Shown piece after piece: positions 48,124 to 55,820 of a stretch of 64,000 bases of DNA. Position 1 is the stretch's first letter. Each line of letters starts with the position of its first letter. The stretch lies in the NCBI GenBank assembly GCA_900316505.1, contig ONDH01000014.1, positions 1-64,000 on the forward strand, read 5' to 3'. The notes under the pieces are model-generated. The model did not search any database, was not told the origin of the DNA, and worked only from the letters and a program-made list of their open reading frames with translations. A program made the translations under genes and the position numbers. Source of the DNA: an uncultured Prevotellaceae bacterium (GTDB taxonomy: Bacteria; Bacteroidota; Bacteroidia; Bacteroidales; Bacteroidaceae).

Positions 48124-48161
48124 ATGCATACGAAAGACACCTGACAGAATGGGCGAAAAAC

Positions 48162-48173
48162 GCGACTAGTCGC
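48162..48173. promoter_or_regulatory. 12-bp perfect palindrome GCGACTAGTCGC
   Basis: Lies 51 nt upstream of the -7 box at 48224 and may be an operator. A second short dyad TTTGT/ACAAA follows at about 48186-48199. Confidence 0.5.
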
Positions 48174-48223
48174 AAGAAACACAGGTTTGTTGCGACAAAC
48201 TTGTTACCGCACTTTTTAGGTCG

Positions 48224-48231
48224 TAACTTTG
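48224..48231 (+). promoter_or_regulatory. promoter -7 box, distal, for the sensor operon
   Basis: TAACTTTG with a TTG at 48201-48203, spacing 20 bp. The leader would be about 130 nt. Confidence 0.6.
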
Positions 48232-48351
48232 CAGCAAGAATAATTAAAAAGTAAAAAATCTCAATTATCAACTGTTCACTTTCACCTGTCAGTTAAATCA
48301 AGTTTTGTACATTTTTTCGTTCATATTTGCTTGTAAGTTCTAAATTTTCTA

Positions 48352-48359
48352 TAAATTTG
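48352..48359 (+). promoter_or_regulatory. promoter -7 box, proximal, for the sensor operon
   Basis: TAAATTTG ends 5 nt before the ATG at 48365; TTG at 48331-48333 lies 18 bp upstream. If used it would give a nearly leaderless mRNA. Confidence 0.45.
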
Positions 48360-48364
48360 CAACC

Positions 48365-49834
48365 ATGAAGAGAATAACAGAAAAACAATCACGTAATTCG
48401 CTGACCACGCAAGTTGTGATGTGGGTGGTCGGATTTGTGTCTGTGCTCTTCGTCACTGCTCTCTTCGTCATGTTCCACCATGCCCGTGAAGCTATCTATC
48501 AGGAGGCTATGGAAAAAGCACGTCAGACGTTGCGCACAACAGAACTGCGCATCGACAACACCTTGAACGAGGTGGAGACGGCTACGCGCAGCTTGCACTG
48601 GACCGTAGAGAAGCGTCTGCACAGACCGGAAATCATGGACAGCCTGTGCCGACAGCTGTTGAAGGAGAACCCGCACATTCAGAGCTGTGTCATCGCTTTC
48701 GAACCGAGTGTGTATCCCGAATATGGCACCTACTATGAGGTGTATGCTTCACGTAGTCACACTGATTCGACTCAGATAAACGTGACAGTGAATGGTGGAA
48801 CGAGGCTTTACACCCGTGAGAAATGGTATTTCATCCCCTTGCATCACGGCAAGCCTATTTGGATAGACCCTTATGTGGATGTTGAACATGGCGAGACTTC
48901 CATCATCACCTCTTACGGCATGCCACTGCACAACAAGGAGGGCGAACTGGTGGGCGTGCTCTCGACTCAAATCTCGATGAAATGGTTTGCCGACCTGGTG
49001 CTCTCGCTGAAACCTTTCCCTAATTCACATGCCTCCATCATGGGTACCGATGGTCACCTGATTGTCCATCCGGACAGCACGCTTGATGCGCATGAGGCTT
49101 TCTTTACCGAGGCGTTCAACGAACCGACGAGTCAAGGGCATCTGGCTGCCATATCGATGAAGACTGGACACATCGGACATGGCGAAATTGAGATGGATGG
49201 CAAGCAGAACTTTATCTTCTATCATCCTTTTGAGAATGCGGGTTGGAGCGTCGCCATCGTATGTCCGGAGAGTGATATCTTTAGTTCTTACAATTCCTTG
49301 TTGCGCGTCACGCTCATCATCAGTTTTGCGGGTTTGTTGCTGCTGGCAGTGTTCTGCTTCTTCATCAGCCACTCGAAGCTGAAGCCGCTGCAGAAACTGG
49401 TGGATGCAGCACACCGTATGGCGAATGGTCAGATGGATGTGCCGGTGAAGAAAAGTCGTCGTACGGACGAGGTGGGCTATGTGCAGAACACGTTCCGGCA
49501 AATGCAGCTGAGCATCAATCAGCACATTGATGACATCACCCGACTGACCGAAGTGCTGAGACAGCGTAATGAAGACTTGAAACTGGCTTACGAACAGGCG
49601 CGTGAGGCTGACCGCATGAAGGACGCTGTCATTCTGAACATGAGTGACCGCATGGAACAGTCTGTCAAGGTCATCCACGCCACAGTGGACGATTTCAGAC
49701 AACGTGTGATGGATATGGATGCCAAAGAGTGCCGCAGCATGGCTGATAAGATACAGAAGCATACGGAAATCACCACTGAGGTGCTGATCAATTTGCTTGA
49801 CATCGCCGACAAAAAGAAGGAGGACAGCTTATGA
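48365..49834 (+). CDS. Cache/HAMP sensor with degenerate dimerisation helix, no kinase domain
   Basis: A 489-aa membrane sensor: TM1 about 15-40, extracellular double-Cache-type domain about 42-305 (W-Y-F-I-P, W-I-D-P-Y, G-V-L-S-T-Q-I-S), TM2 about 308-331, HAMP about 332-388, coiled coil, then a histidine-kinase DHp-like hairpin reading A-D-R-M-K-D-A-V-I-L-N-M-S-D-R-M-E-Q. In active kinases this is N-M-S-H-E-I-R-T-P-L; here the phospho-acceptor His is Asp428 and R-T-P-L is lost. The protein stops at the end of DHp, with no ATPase domain. It overlaps the next gene by 4 nt (ATGA), and the two are paralogues in the sensing half. It is probably a non-catalytic partner of the full kinase. Confidence 0.85.
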   Translation: MKRITEKQSRNSLTTQVVMWVVGFVSVLFVTALFVMFHHAREAIYQEAMEKARQTLRTTELRIDNTLNEVETATRSLHWTVEKRLHRPEIMDSLCRQLLKENPHIQSCVIAFEPSVYPEYGTYYEVYASRSHTDSTQINVTVNGGTRLYTREKWYFIPLHHGKPIWIDPYVDVEHGETSIITSYGMPLHNKEGELVGVLSTQISMKWFADLVLSLKPFPNSHASIMGTDGHLIVHPDSTLDAHEAFFTEAFNEPTSQGHLAAISMKTGHIGHGEIEMDGKQNFIFYHPFENAGWSVAIVCPESDIFSSYNSLLRVTLIISFAGLLLLAVFCFFISHSKLKPLQKLVDAAHRMANGQMDVPVKKSRRTDEVGYVQNTFRQMQLSINQHIDDITRLTEVLRQRNEDLKLAYEQAREADRMKDAVILNMSDRMEQSVKVIHATVDDFRQRVMDMDAKECRSMADKIQKHTEITTEVLINLLDIADKKKEDSL

Positions 49835-51765
49835 AGGAGATGAGGAAAAACATACGGCAATCGCTTTCCACAAAGCTTTGTCTCGACATCCTGTTTGTCG
49901 TGGTGCTGGTGTTCTCGCTGTCGCTCGGATTCCTCTATTGGCAGTCGCGCAACATCATTCGTGAGGAGGCTGTTGATGAGGCATCGCACGTGCTGGACAA
50001 TACGGCGCTGCGTGTGAAGGGATATATGGTGGAGGTGGAAACAGCCACGCGCAACATCATCTGGCTGGTGAACCTTCACACCGAGAAGGACTCCTTGCTG
50101 AAGTACACACATCGAATCGTTGCCAACCACCCCAACACGAATGGTTGCTCCATCACGATGGAACCTGATTTCTATCCTGACGAAAAATATGGCTTCTCTG
50201 CCTATTCTGTACGACTTGAAGAGTATTTAACGCCTGAGAAGGACTCGGTTGCCACTGTTCGTGAGGCGAATTATAACTATTATGACAAGGTGTGGTATAA
50301 GACGCCTCGCCAAAAGAAGACAGCTTGCTGGGTGGACCCCTTCGATGATTATAATGACGGAACGCTGTCAAGCCCGGAGATGATTGCTTCGTACTGCATC
50401 CCTCTGAACGACCGGCAGGGTAAGTTCGTGGGTGTCATCTCCACCGACCTGTCGCTGAAGAGACTAACGGAGACCATCACGGCTGAACATCCATATCAAA
50501 ACTCTTACTTCATGCTGCTGGGTGCCGATGGTCACTATTTCGTGCATCCTGACACCACGAAGCTGCTGAAGCAAACCATCTTCACGGGCACTGACCCCAG
50601 AGAGCACACCGACATCGTGGCGCTGGGATATGAGATGACCAATGGACGCACAGGACACATGGATGTCAAAATCGATGGCAAGACGCACATTGTGCTTTAC
50701 CGACCTCTTGAGGGCACCCAATGGAGCATTGCACTTGTGTGTCCTTCCAACGAACTGCTCCGTGGATACAACAAACTGAACTACATCCTGGTTCCTTTGC
50801 TCATTATCGGATTGCTGCTGCTGGGATTGGGCTGCCACCGCATTGTGAAACACTTCACGCAACCGTTGGGACTGCTGGCTGCCGAATTGCGACAGATTGG
50901 TCATGGCGACTATGAGAAGCCTCTGCCACATAGTGAACGCACCGACTTGATTGGTCAGCTGCAGAACAGTTTCTGCCAGATGCGGCGCAGTATCAGCCAG
51001 CACATTCGGGAGATAGAGAAGAAGAAGAAGGAAACGGAACAGCGCACCACCGAACTGGAACAAGCCACTTTGCTGGCACGCCAGGCAAGTGAAAAGAAGA
51101 CGGAGTTCATGCAGGACATCACACACCAGATTCGCACACCTCTCAACATCGTTCACGGGTTCTCGCAAGTTATGCGCGATGACAGTTGTGAGTCAATTTC
51201 TGATGAAGAGAAGAAGGAAATGGCTGAGACGATGTATGTGCAGACCAATGCACTCGACTATATGGTGAGCAAATTGCTCATCGCTTCGCTGATTGAGACT
51301 CGTCAGACCATCAGTACGGACGAAACGGTGGTTTGTAATGATTTGGCACGCGAAGCATTTGAAAATGCCAGTGGCCTGATTCCTCACACCATAGAAATGC
51401 ACCTCGACAGCCAAGTGAGTGATGAACTGACCGTGAAGGTCAACAGGCATCATCTGCTCATCGTCCTTACGGAACTGCTCGTTAATGCACTCCATTTCAC
51501 TACCGAGGGCAGTTTGACCATGCGCATCGAAGCGACTGAAAATGATGTGAAATTCACCGTGGAAGATACGGGTCCCGGCATTCCCGTAGACAAGGCAGAA
51601 TTCATTTTCGAGAAGTTCACGAAAGTGGATATGTTCACCGAAGGTCTTGGTCTTGGCTTGTTCCTTTGCCGACGTGTGGTCATGCTGATGAATGGCACCC
51701 TCACGCTCGATTCGGAATACACTGGCGGTAGTCGCTTCGTGGTGAACCTGCCGGTGGGAAATTGA
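49831..51765 (+). CDS. Cache/HAMP sensor histidine kinase
   Basis: A 644-aa kinase with TM1 about 14-37, double-Cache-type extracellular domain (W-Y-K-T-P, W-V-D-P-F-D-D-Y, G-V-I-S-T-D-L-S), TM2 about 315-335, HAMP, coiled coil, DHp with I-T-H-Q-I-R-T-P-L-N (His432), and the ATPase domain: N box E-L-L-V-N-A-L-H-F, G1 D-T-G-P-G-I, F box F-E-K-F and G2 G-L-G-L-G-L-F-L. The catalytic features look intact. No response regulator lies beside it, so the partner is encoded elsewhere. It is translationally coupled to the degenerate sensor upstream. The conserved W-x-D-P elements suggest both sense a similar small ligand. Confidence 0.93.
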   Translation: MKEMRKNIRQSLSTKLCLDILFVVVLVFSLSLGFLYWQSRNIIREEAVDEASHVLDNTALRVKGYMVEVETATRNIIWLVNLHTEKDSLLKYTHRIVANHPNTNGCSITMEPDFYPDEKYGFSAYSVRLEEYLTPEKDSVATVREANYNYYDKVWYKTPRQKKTACWVDPFDDYNDGTLSSPEMIASYCIPLNDRQGKFVGVISTDLSLKRLTETITAEHPYQNSYFMLLGADGHYFVHPDTTKLLKQTIFTGTDPREHTDIVALGYEMTNGRTGHMDVKIDGKTHIVLYRPLEGTQWSIALVCPSNELLRGYNKLNYILVPLLIIGLLLLGLGCHRIVKHFTQPLGLLAAELRQIGHGDYEKPLPHSERTDLIGQLQNSFCQMRRSISQHIREIEKKKKETEQRTTELEQATLLARQASEKKTEFMQDITHQIRTPLNIVHGFSQVMRDDSCESISDEEKKEMAETMYVQTNALDYMVSKLLIASLIETRQTISTDETVVCNDLAREAFENASGLIPHTIEMHLDSQVSDELTVKVNRHHLLIVLTELLVNALHFTTEGSLTMRIEATENDVKFTVEDTGPGIPVDKAEFIFEKFTKVDMFTEGLGLGLFLCRRVVMLMNGTLTLDSEYTGGSRFVVNLPVGN

Positions 51766-51828
51766 GAATTAGGAATTAGGAATTGAAACCTTAACGCTAA
51801 CCCTAACCCTAATCCTAATCCTAACCCT
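51766..51828. repeat. tandem GAATTAG (7-bp) and CTAACC/CTAATC (6-bp) repeats
   Basis: GAATTAG, GAATTAG, GAATTGA begin one base after the kinase stop (51766-51786). From 51797 to 51828 follow CTAACC, CTAACC, CTAATC, CTAATC, CTAACC: telomere-like hexamers, in a bacterial intergenic spacer. Confidence 0.8.
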
Positions 51829-51875
51829 GTCTTCTAAGAGCAAGGTAACTTGGATTTTTCACTTTTCACCTTTCA

Positions 51876-51885
51876 CCCCCCCCCC
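51876..51885. repeat. C10 homopolymer
   Basis: Ten consecutive C residues in the convergent spacer between the kinase and nhaA. It is outside any reading frame, so slippage would not switch a protein. Confidence 0.8.
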
Positions 51886-51902
51886 ACACAAAAGAAACTC
51901 AA

Positions 51903-53318
51903 TTATCCCCTTCTTTCCATTTTGGAGAAGATGCTGATGAGAAGTGAACCGAGTATGCCGGCACTGAGTGAACCGAGCAGAACGGCAATTTTGCCGGATG
52001 AACGGAGCATGTCGGTAGTGGTTGCGTCGAGTTCTCCGAAGGAGAGGGTGTCGACGAAGATGGCCATGGTGAAGCCAATGCCTCCAAGACAGGCAACAGC
52101 GAAAAGCATCTTCCATGAGGCTCCTTCGGGCATGGCGCCCACTTTGCACTTGATGGCAATGAAGGAGGCGAGGGTGATACCTATTGGCTTGCCTAAGAGC
52201 AATCCAAAGAAGATGCCCATGCCGACCATTCCGACTCCCTCGAGTGGAAGTGCCTGGAAGATGTTGAAGAAGCTGATGTCGGGGATGACCACTCCTGCGT
52301 TGGCAAGGGCGAAGATGGGCATGATGAGGAAGTTGACCCATGGGTTGAGCGCATGCTCAAGACGATAGGACATGCCGATGGAATTGTTGGTGATGTAGCT
52401 CATGCGACGCAAGCAATGGCGCTGTGGCCCATTGGGGAATGGAATGCCTTGTTCAAATTCGTCATCATCGAATTTAGCGATACGTGTGAGGTACTTGCGG
52501 TTGCTGCGGTTGAGGTAAGAGCGACTGAAACGGGCATCCATAGGAATCATGAATGCCATGACCACGCCCGACATGGTGGAGTGGATGCCTGAGTAGTAGA
52601 ATAGGAACCACACGACAATGGCGGGAATGAGGTAGAACATCATGCGTTTCTCACCGAGCTTGTTCATGATGAGTATGCCTGCTATGAGCACGATGGCGAT
52701 GAGAAGCAGGGGCAGATTGATGTCACCACCATAGAAGAGTGCCACAACGAGGATGGCTCCGAGGTCATCGGCAATGGCAAGGGCGGTGAGGAATATCTTG
52801 AGGGAAACGGGCACTTTGTTGCCAAGGATGGACATGATGCCAACGGCAAAGGCGATGTCGGTGGCAGTGGGGATACCCCAACCACCTGCTGTGGTTGTGC
52901 CTACGTTGAACAGGGTGTAGAAGAGGGCAGGGATTGCCATTCCACCTGCTGCGGCGATGACGGGCAGGAGTGCTTTCTTCACGCTGGAGAGTTCACCGCA
53001 TATCACTTCACGCTTGATTTCAAGTCCCACCGTGAAGAAGAATATGACCATGAGAATGTCGTTAATGAATTTCTCAACGGTCATGTCTTGCGGGAAACTG
53101 ACGGTGAATGCCTCGTTGCTGATGGTCATGGAGAGGCTGGTCTCCAAAAACTCATGATAGAAGTGTGAGGTGGCGGGAAGATTTGCAAGCAGCATCGCGA
53201 TGATAACGCACACGAGCAATGTCACGCCACTTGCCCAGGGCTGCTTCATGAAGTTCGTCTGAGATATCTTCATGGAGTGTAGCCCCTTGTTCCAAGTGTA
53301 GAGGGGAATAAGTCTCAT
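51903..53318 (-). CDS. nhaA: Na+/H+ antiporter NhaA
   Basis: A 471-aa inner-membrane antiporter with about twelve helices, exchanging Na+ or Li+ for H+ for pH and salt homeostasis. Family features: F-F-F-T-V-G-L-E-I-K-R-E near residue 92, P-T-A-T-D-I-A-F-A near 150, the paired aspartates in A-I-A-D-D-L-G-A-I near 180, and G-K-P-I-G-I near 385. An insert of charged residues (F-D-D-D-E-F-E-Q-G) sits mid-protein. It starts at ATG 53318; ATG 53273 (M-K-I-S-Q-T-N-F) is an alternative nearer the usual N-terminus. Two AraC regulator genes lie just upstream in the same direction. Confidence 0.95.
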   Translation of the reverse strand: MRLIPLYTWNKGLHSMKISQTNFMKQPWASGVTLLVCVIIAMLLANLPATSHFYHEFLETSLSMTISNEAFTVSFPQDMTVEKFINDILMVIFFFTVGLEIKREVICGELSSVKKALLPVIAAAGGMAIPALFYTLFNVGTTTAGGWGIPTATDIAFAVGIMSILGNKVPVSLKIFLTALAIADDLGAILVVALFYGGDINLPLLLIAIVLIAGILIMNKLGEKRMMFYLIPAIVVWFLFYYSGIHSTMSGVVMAFMIPMDARFSRSYLNRSNRKYLTRIAKFDDDEFEQGIPFPNGPQRHCLRRMSYITNNSIGMSYRLEHALNPWVNFLIMPIFALANAGVVIPDISFFNIFQALPLEGVGMVGMGIFFGLLLGKPIGITLASFIAIKCKVGAMPEGASWKMLFAVACLGGIGFTMAIFVDTLSFGELDATTTDMLRSSGKIAVLLGSLSAGILGSLLISIFSKMERRG

Positions 53319-53364
53319 AAAACAATCTTTTTATCCTTTATCAATTAGAATGACTCTGAGTTTG

Positions 53365-54264
53365 CTATAATGTCTTTGAATTGGCAAAGTCTTTTGGCGT
53401 GATGCCTGTGACACGTTTGAAGTATCTGCTGAAACTGCTCACTGTGGGGAAGTGCAACGCCTCGCTGGTTTCTCCGAGTGAGTAGTGGTGCACCAAAATC
53501 ATAGCCTTCGCTTTCTGTATGACGGCTTCGTCTATCCATGCAGAGGCGTTTTTCTTGCTGTAGCTGGTGCAGACGAAGGATAAGTATTTACTGGAAATGC
53601 CTAAACACTCAGCATAATACTGCACGGTTCTCTGCTGAATGGCGTGTTTGTTGAGCAGAGAAAGGAACTTGCAATAGACGTCGTATTGGCGCGAGCTGCT
53701 GTCACCTTCAAGGGGCAGCGGGTTATAGTTGTGGATGTTGATGTTCTTGATCATGAGCGCATTGAGCAAGGAACTGATGTACACGTTGCGGAACTCATAG
53801 TCAGGAGCTTGCAAATCCCGTTTGATGTCTTTGTAAATTTGGAGGACATCAGCGAGCTGTTGGGAGGAGAGGGGAGAGATGAAATGACGGAGGGAGAGGC
53901 GGGCATTGCTGTATGTGATGCCTGTCTCATGATAAATCTGATTGGACACCTTTGGATAGGTGACAAACATGAAGTATTGGATATCGGGATTGTGGAAACG
54001 AATTTGGAGCGTGTTCTCTGGCATGATGGTCACGAACGTGTTCTTCCCGATGGTTTCTTCCTGCCCGTTGATGATGAGTTGGCATTCACCGTCCGTTACA
54101 TAGAGGGAAAGCCTCTGATATATCTTTGTGGATATGGCATTGCTGAGCTGCTCGAGGGGGTTGATGCCGTTGAATGTGTCGAACAGAAGCAGGTTGTCCT
54201 TGATGCCTGCTGAAGGAATGATGTCTTCCCGTGAGAATATATCGGTGTATTCGACGTAGTTCAT
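53365..54264 (-). CDS. AraC-family transcriptional regulator
   Basis: A 299-aa regulator with an N-terminal cupin-like sensing domain and a C-terminal double helix-turn-helix: L-G-I-S-S-K-Y-L-S near residue 215 and F-P-T-V-S-S-F-S-R-Y-F-K-R-V-T-G-I-T-P near 272. The latter is the strongly conserved second HTH. It lies 46 nt before nhaA and 15 nt after a paralogous regulator, suggesting one operon. Ligand unknown. Confidence 0.9.
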   Translation of the reverse strand: MNYVEYTDIFSREDIIPSAGIKDNLLLFDTFNGINPLEQLSNAISTKIYQRLSLYVTDGECQLIINGQEETIGKNTFVTIMPENTLQIRFHNPDIQYFMFVTYPKVSNQIYHETGITYSNARLSLRHFISPLSSQQLADVLQIYKDIKRDLQAPDYEFRNVYISSLLNALMIKNINIHNYNPLPLEGDSSSRQYDVYCKFLSLLNKHAIQQRTVQYYAECLGISSKYLSFVCTSYSKKNASAWIDEAVIQKAKAMILVHHYSLGETSEALHFPTVSSFSRYFKRVTGITPKDFANSKTL

Positions 54265-54279
54265 ATTCTTTGTCGGAAT

Positions 54280-55197
54280 TTATTGGTTTGATGCAAAATT
54301 GATGGATTTGATGTTGTTGTGCTTCACGTAGGCAAGGGGTGACATGCCTGTGATGCGCTTGAAGTAACGTCCAAAGAAACTTTGGCTGGGGAAATTGTAT
54401 TCCAGACTGATTTTCTTGATGTTGTACTCGTTGTTGTAGAGTGTCTGCTTGATGGCATAGATGATGTATTGGTCTATTGCCTGAGATGCTGTAAGCCCTG
54501 TGTATTTGTAGACGATGGTTGTCAGGTATTTGGGGGTAATGTGCAATTGTTCAGCATAGTACTGCACGGAGCGCTCTTCTTTGTGTTTCAAGTTGAGCGT
54601 GTTGATGAAGTCGCTGAAGAACTTGTATTGCCGTGAGTCTTTGATGTAATGGATGAATTTCTTCTCGTCAATCATGGAGAAGAGTTTTGCGATGTGTGCT
54701 GAATAGTATGCGCGCAGCACTATTTCCTTCATGGGATAGTTCTCATGCTGATGTTCACGTTTGATGCGAACATATGATTCCAACAGCGTTTCCATTTCTT
54801 CTTGAGTGAAATGCAGATGATGGAATTTGAAGGCATTGTAGGTGAACTTGGGATGTATGTGAGTACGCTTGTAGATGTCTGCCATGAGGTGACTGCGAGT
54901 GAGGTAAGAGAAGAAAATGCAACGGGATTCCTCGACCTCCACGCTCATACAAGGCATGACGGCAAGGTATTCGTTGGCTTTCACTTCAAGTTTGGTGCCT
55001 CCAATAATGATGTTGAGGGTGCCTCGCAACACAATGGTGACATAGATGTATTCTGCATTATAGACTTCTTTCCTGGCATGGATGACGGGGTCACCTTTCT
55101 CGTCAAGGTTGTCCATGATGGTGTATTTCCCTTCAAAGGAAGAGAAGAATGCATTGGGTGCATCGTCTCGAGTGATAAGATCTCCTTTCAGAATCAT
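54280..55197 (-). CDS. AraC-family transcriptional regulator, tandem paralogue
   Basis: A 305-aa regulator alike in plan to its neighbour: cupin-like N-terminus and C-terminal HTH pair (L-H-I-T-P-K-Y-L-T near residue 220; F-P-S-Q-S-F-F-G-R-Y-F-K-R-I-T-G near 273). The two share only moderate identity, so the duplication is old. A perfect 7-1-7 dyad (55211-55225) lies 14 nt upstream of the start codon, well placed for autoregulation. Confidence 0.9.
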   Translation of the reverse strand: MILKGDLITRDDAPNAFFSSFEGKYTIMDNLDEKGDPVIHARKEVYNAEYIYVTIVLRGTLNIIIGGTKLEVKANEYLAVMPCMSVEVEESRCIFFSYLTRSHLMADIYKRTHIHPKFTYNAFKFHHLHFTQEEMETLLESYVRIKREHQHENYPMKEIVLRAYYSAHIAKLFSMIDEKKFIHYIKDSRQYKFFSDFINTLNLKHKEERSVQYYAEQLHITPKYLTTIVYKYTGLTASQAIDQYIIYAIKQTLYNNEYNIKKISLEYNFPSQSFFGRYFKRITGMSPLAYVKHNNIKSINFASNQ

Positions 55198-55210
55198 AAT
55201 TCAGCGCAGT

Positions 55211-55225
55211 GAACCTAATAGGTTC
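55211..55225. promoter_or_regulatory. palindrome GAACCTA-A-TAGGTTC
   Basis: A perfect 15-bp dyad immediately upstream of the first AraC start; candidate operator for the AraC-AraC-nhaA unit. Confidence 0.55.
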
Positions 55226-55281
55226 TTAAGTTAAAAATTATCAGTCAGTTATAAAAAAAGTATCTGTTATTGGATGAAGTT

Positions 55282-55806
55282 TTAGCTGTTTGCTGCACGC
55301 AGGATGAGCGTGGTGGCTCCGATGGTAATGATGGCTCCATCTTCAAGGTTGATGCGGTCAACATCACGAAGGATGTCATTCATATAGAATGTGCCGGTGT
55401 CGCTCGGAGCGTCGCGAAGGATGTATTGCAGTTTTCCTTGCTTGTTCTTTTTGACTGTGATGACACAGTGGAAGGTGTCTATGCTGGGGTCGCGTGTCTC
55501 GATAGGCTTGTTGATGTTGGTGCCCCGTACGTATCTCCCAAATTCATTTTCGCCCAAGTCTAATGGGATGACTTGCTTGAAGGCAAATCTGTTCTCCACC
55601 ACTACTATACTGCCATAGTCTTCATTGTAGGCATGCTCGTCGAGGTTTTTCTCTTCATGCCTGTTGGAGAGTTTTGATTTTCCGATACGGATGCCAAACT
55701 CCTTTTTGCAATGTTCGCATACAAAGACAAGGGACTGGCCATCTGCGTATTTTGTTTCGTCGAAGACAATGTAGCTGTCGCATTTAGGACATCTGACTCT
55801 CTTCAT
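55282..55806 (-). CDS. zinc-ribbon plus FHA domain protein
   Basis: A 174-aa protein with an N-terminal zinc ribbon (C-P-K-C near residue 6 and C-E-H-C near 31, MJ0042-like) and a C-terminal FHA domain about 75-170: F-G-R-Y, an S-x-D-T-F-H-C-V-I core, and S-D-T-G-T-F-Y-M-N-D. FHA domains bind phosphothreonine peptides; no Ser/Thr kinase is adjacent. It starts 14 nt after the HU/SPOR gene, so they are cotranscribed. Confidence 0.87.
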   Translation of the reverse strand: MKRVRCPKCDSYIVFDETKYADGQSLVFVCEHCKKEFGIRIGKSKLSNRHEEKNLDEHAYNEDYGSIVVVENRFAFKQVIPLDLGENEFGRYVRGTNINKPIETRDPSIDTFHCVITVKKNKQGKLQYILRDAPSDTGTFYMNDILRDVDRINLEDGAIITIGATTLILRAANS

Positions 55807-55820
55807 GTCATCCTCCCTTC

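Noticed and set aside
47711..48364. Plasmid or chromosomal replication origin
   Set aside because: No DnaA-box cluster, rep gene, dnaA, dnaN or parAB nearby; iterated repeats and AT-richness alone are not enough.
51797..51828. Telomere or eukaryotic contamination from CTAACC hexamers
   Set aside because: Flanking genes are plainly bacterial and the array is only five units long.
51876..51885. Phase-variable switch at the C10 tract
   Set aside because: The tract is in a convergent spacer, outside both reading frames and promoters.
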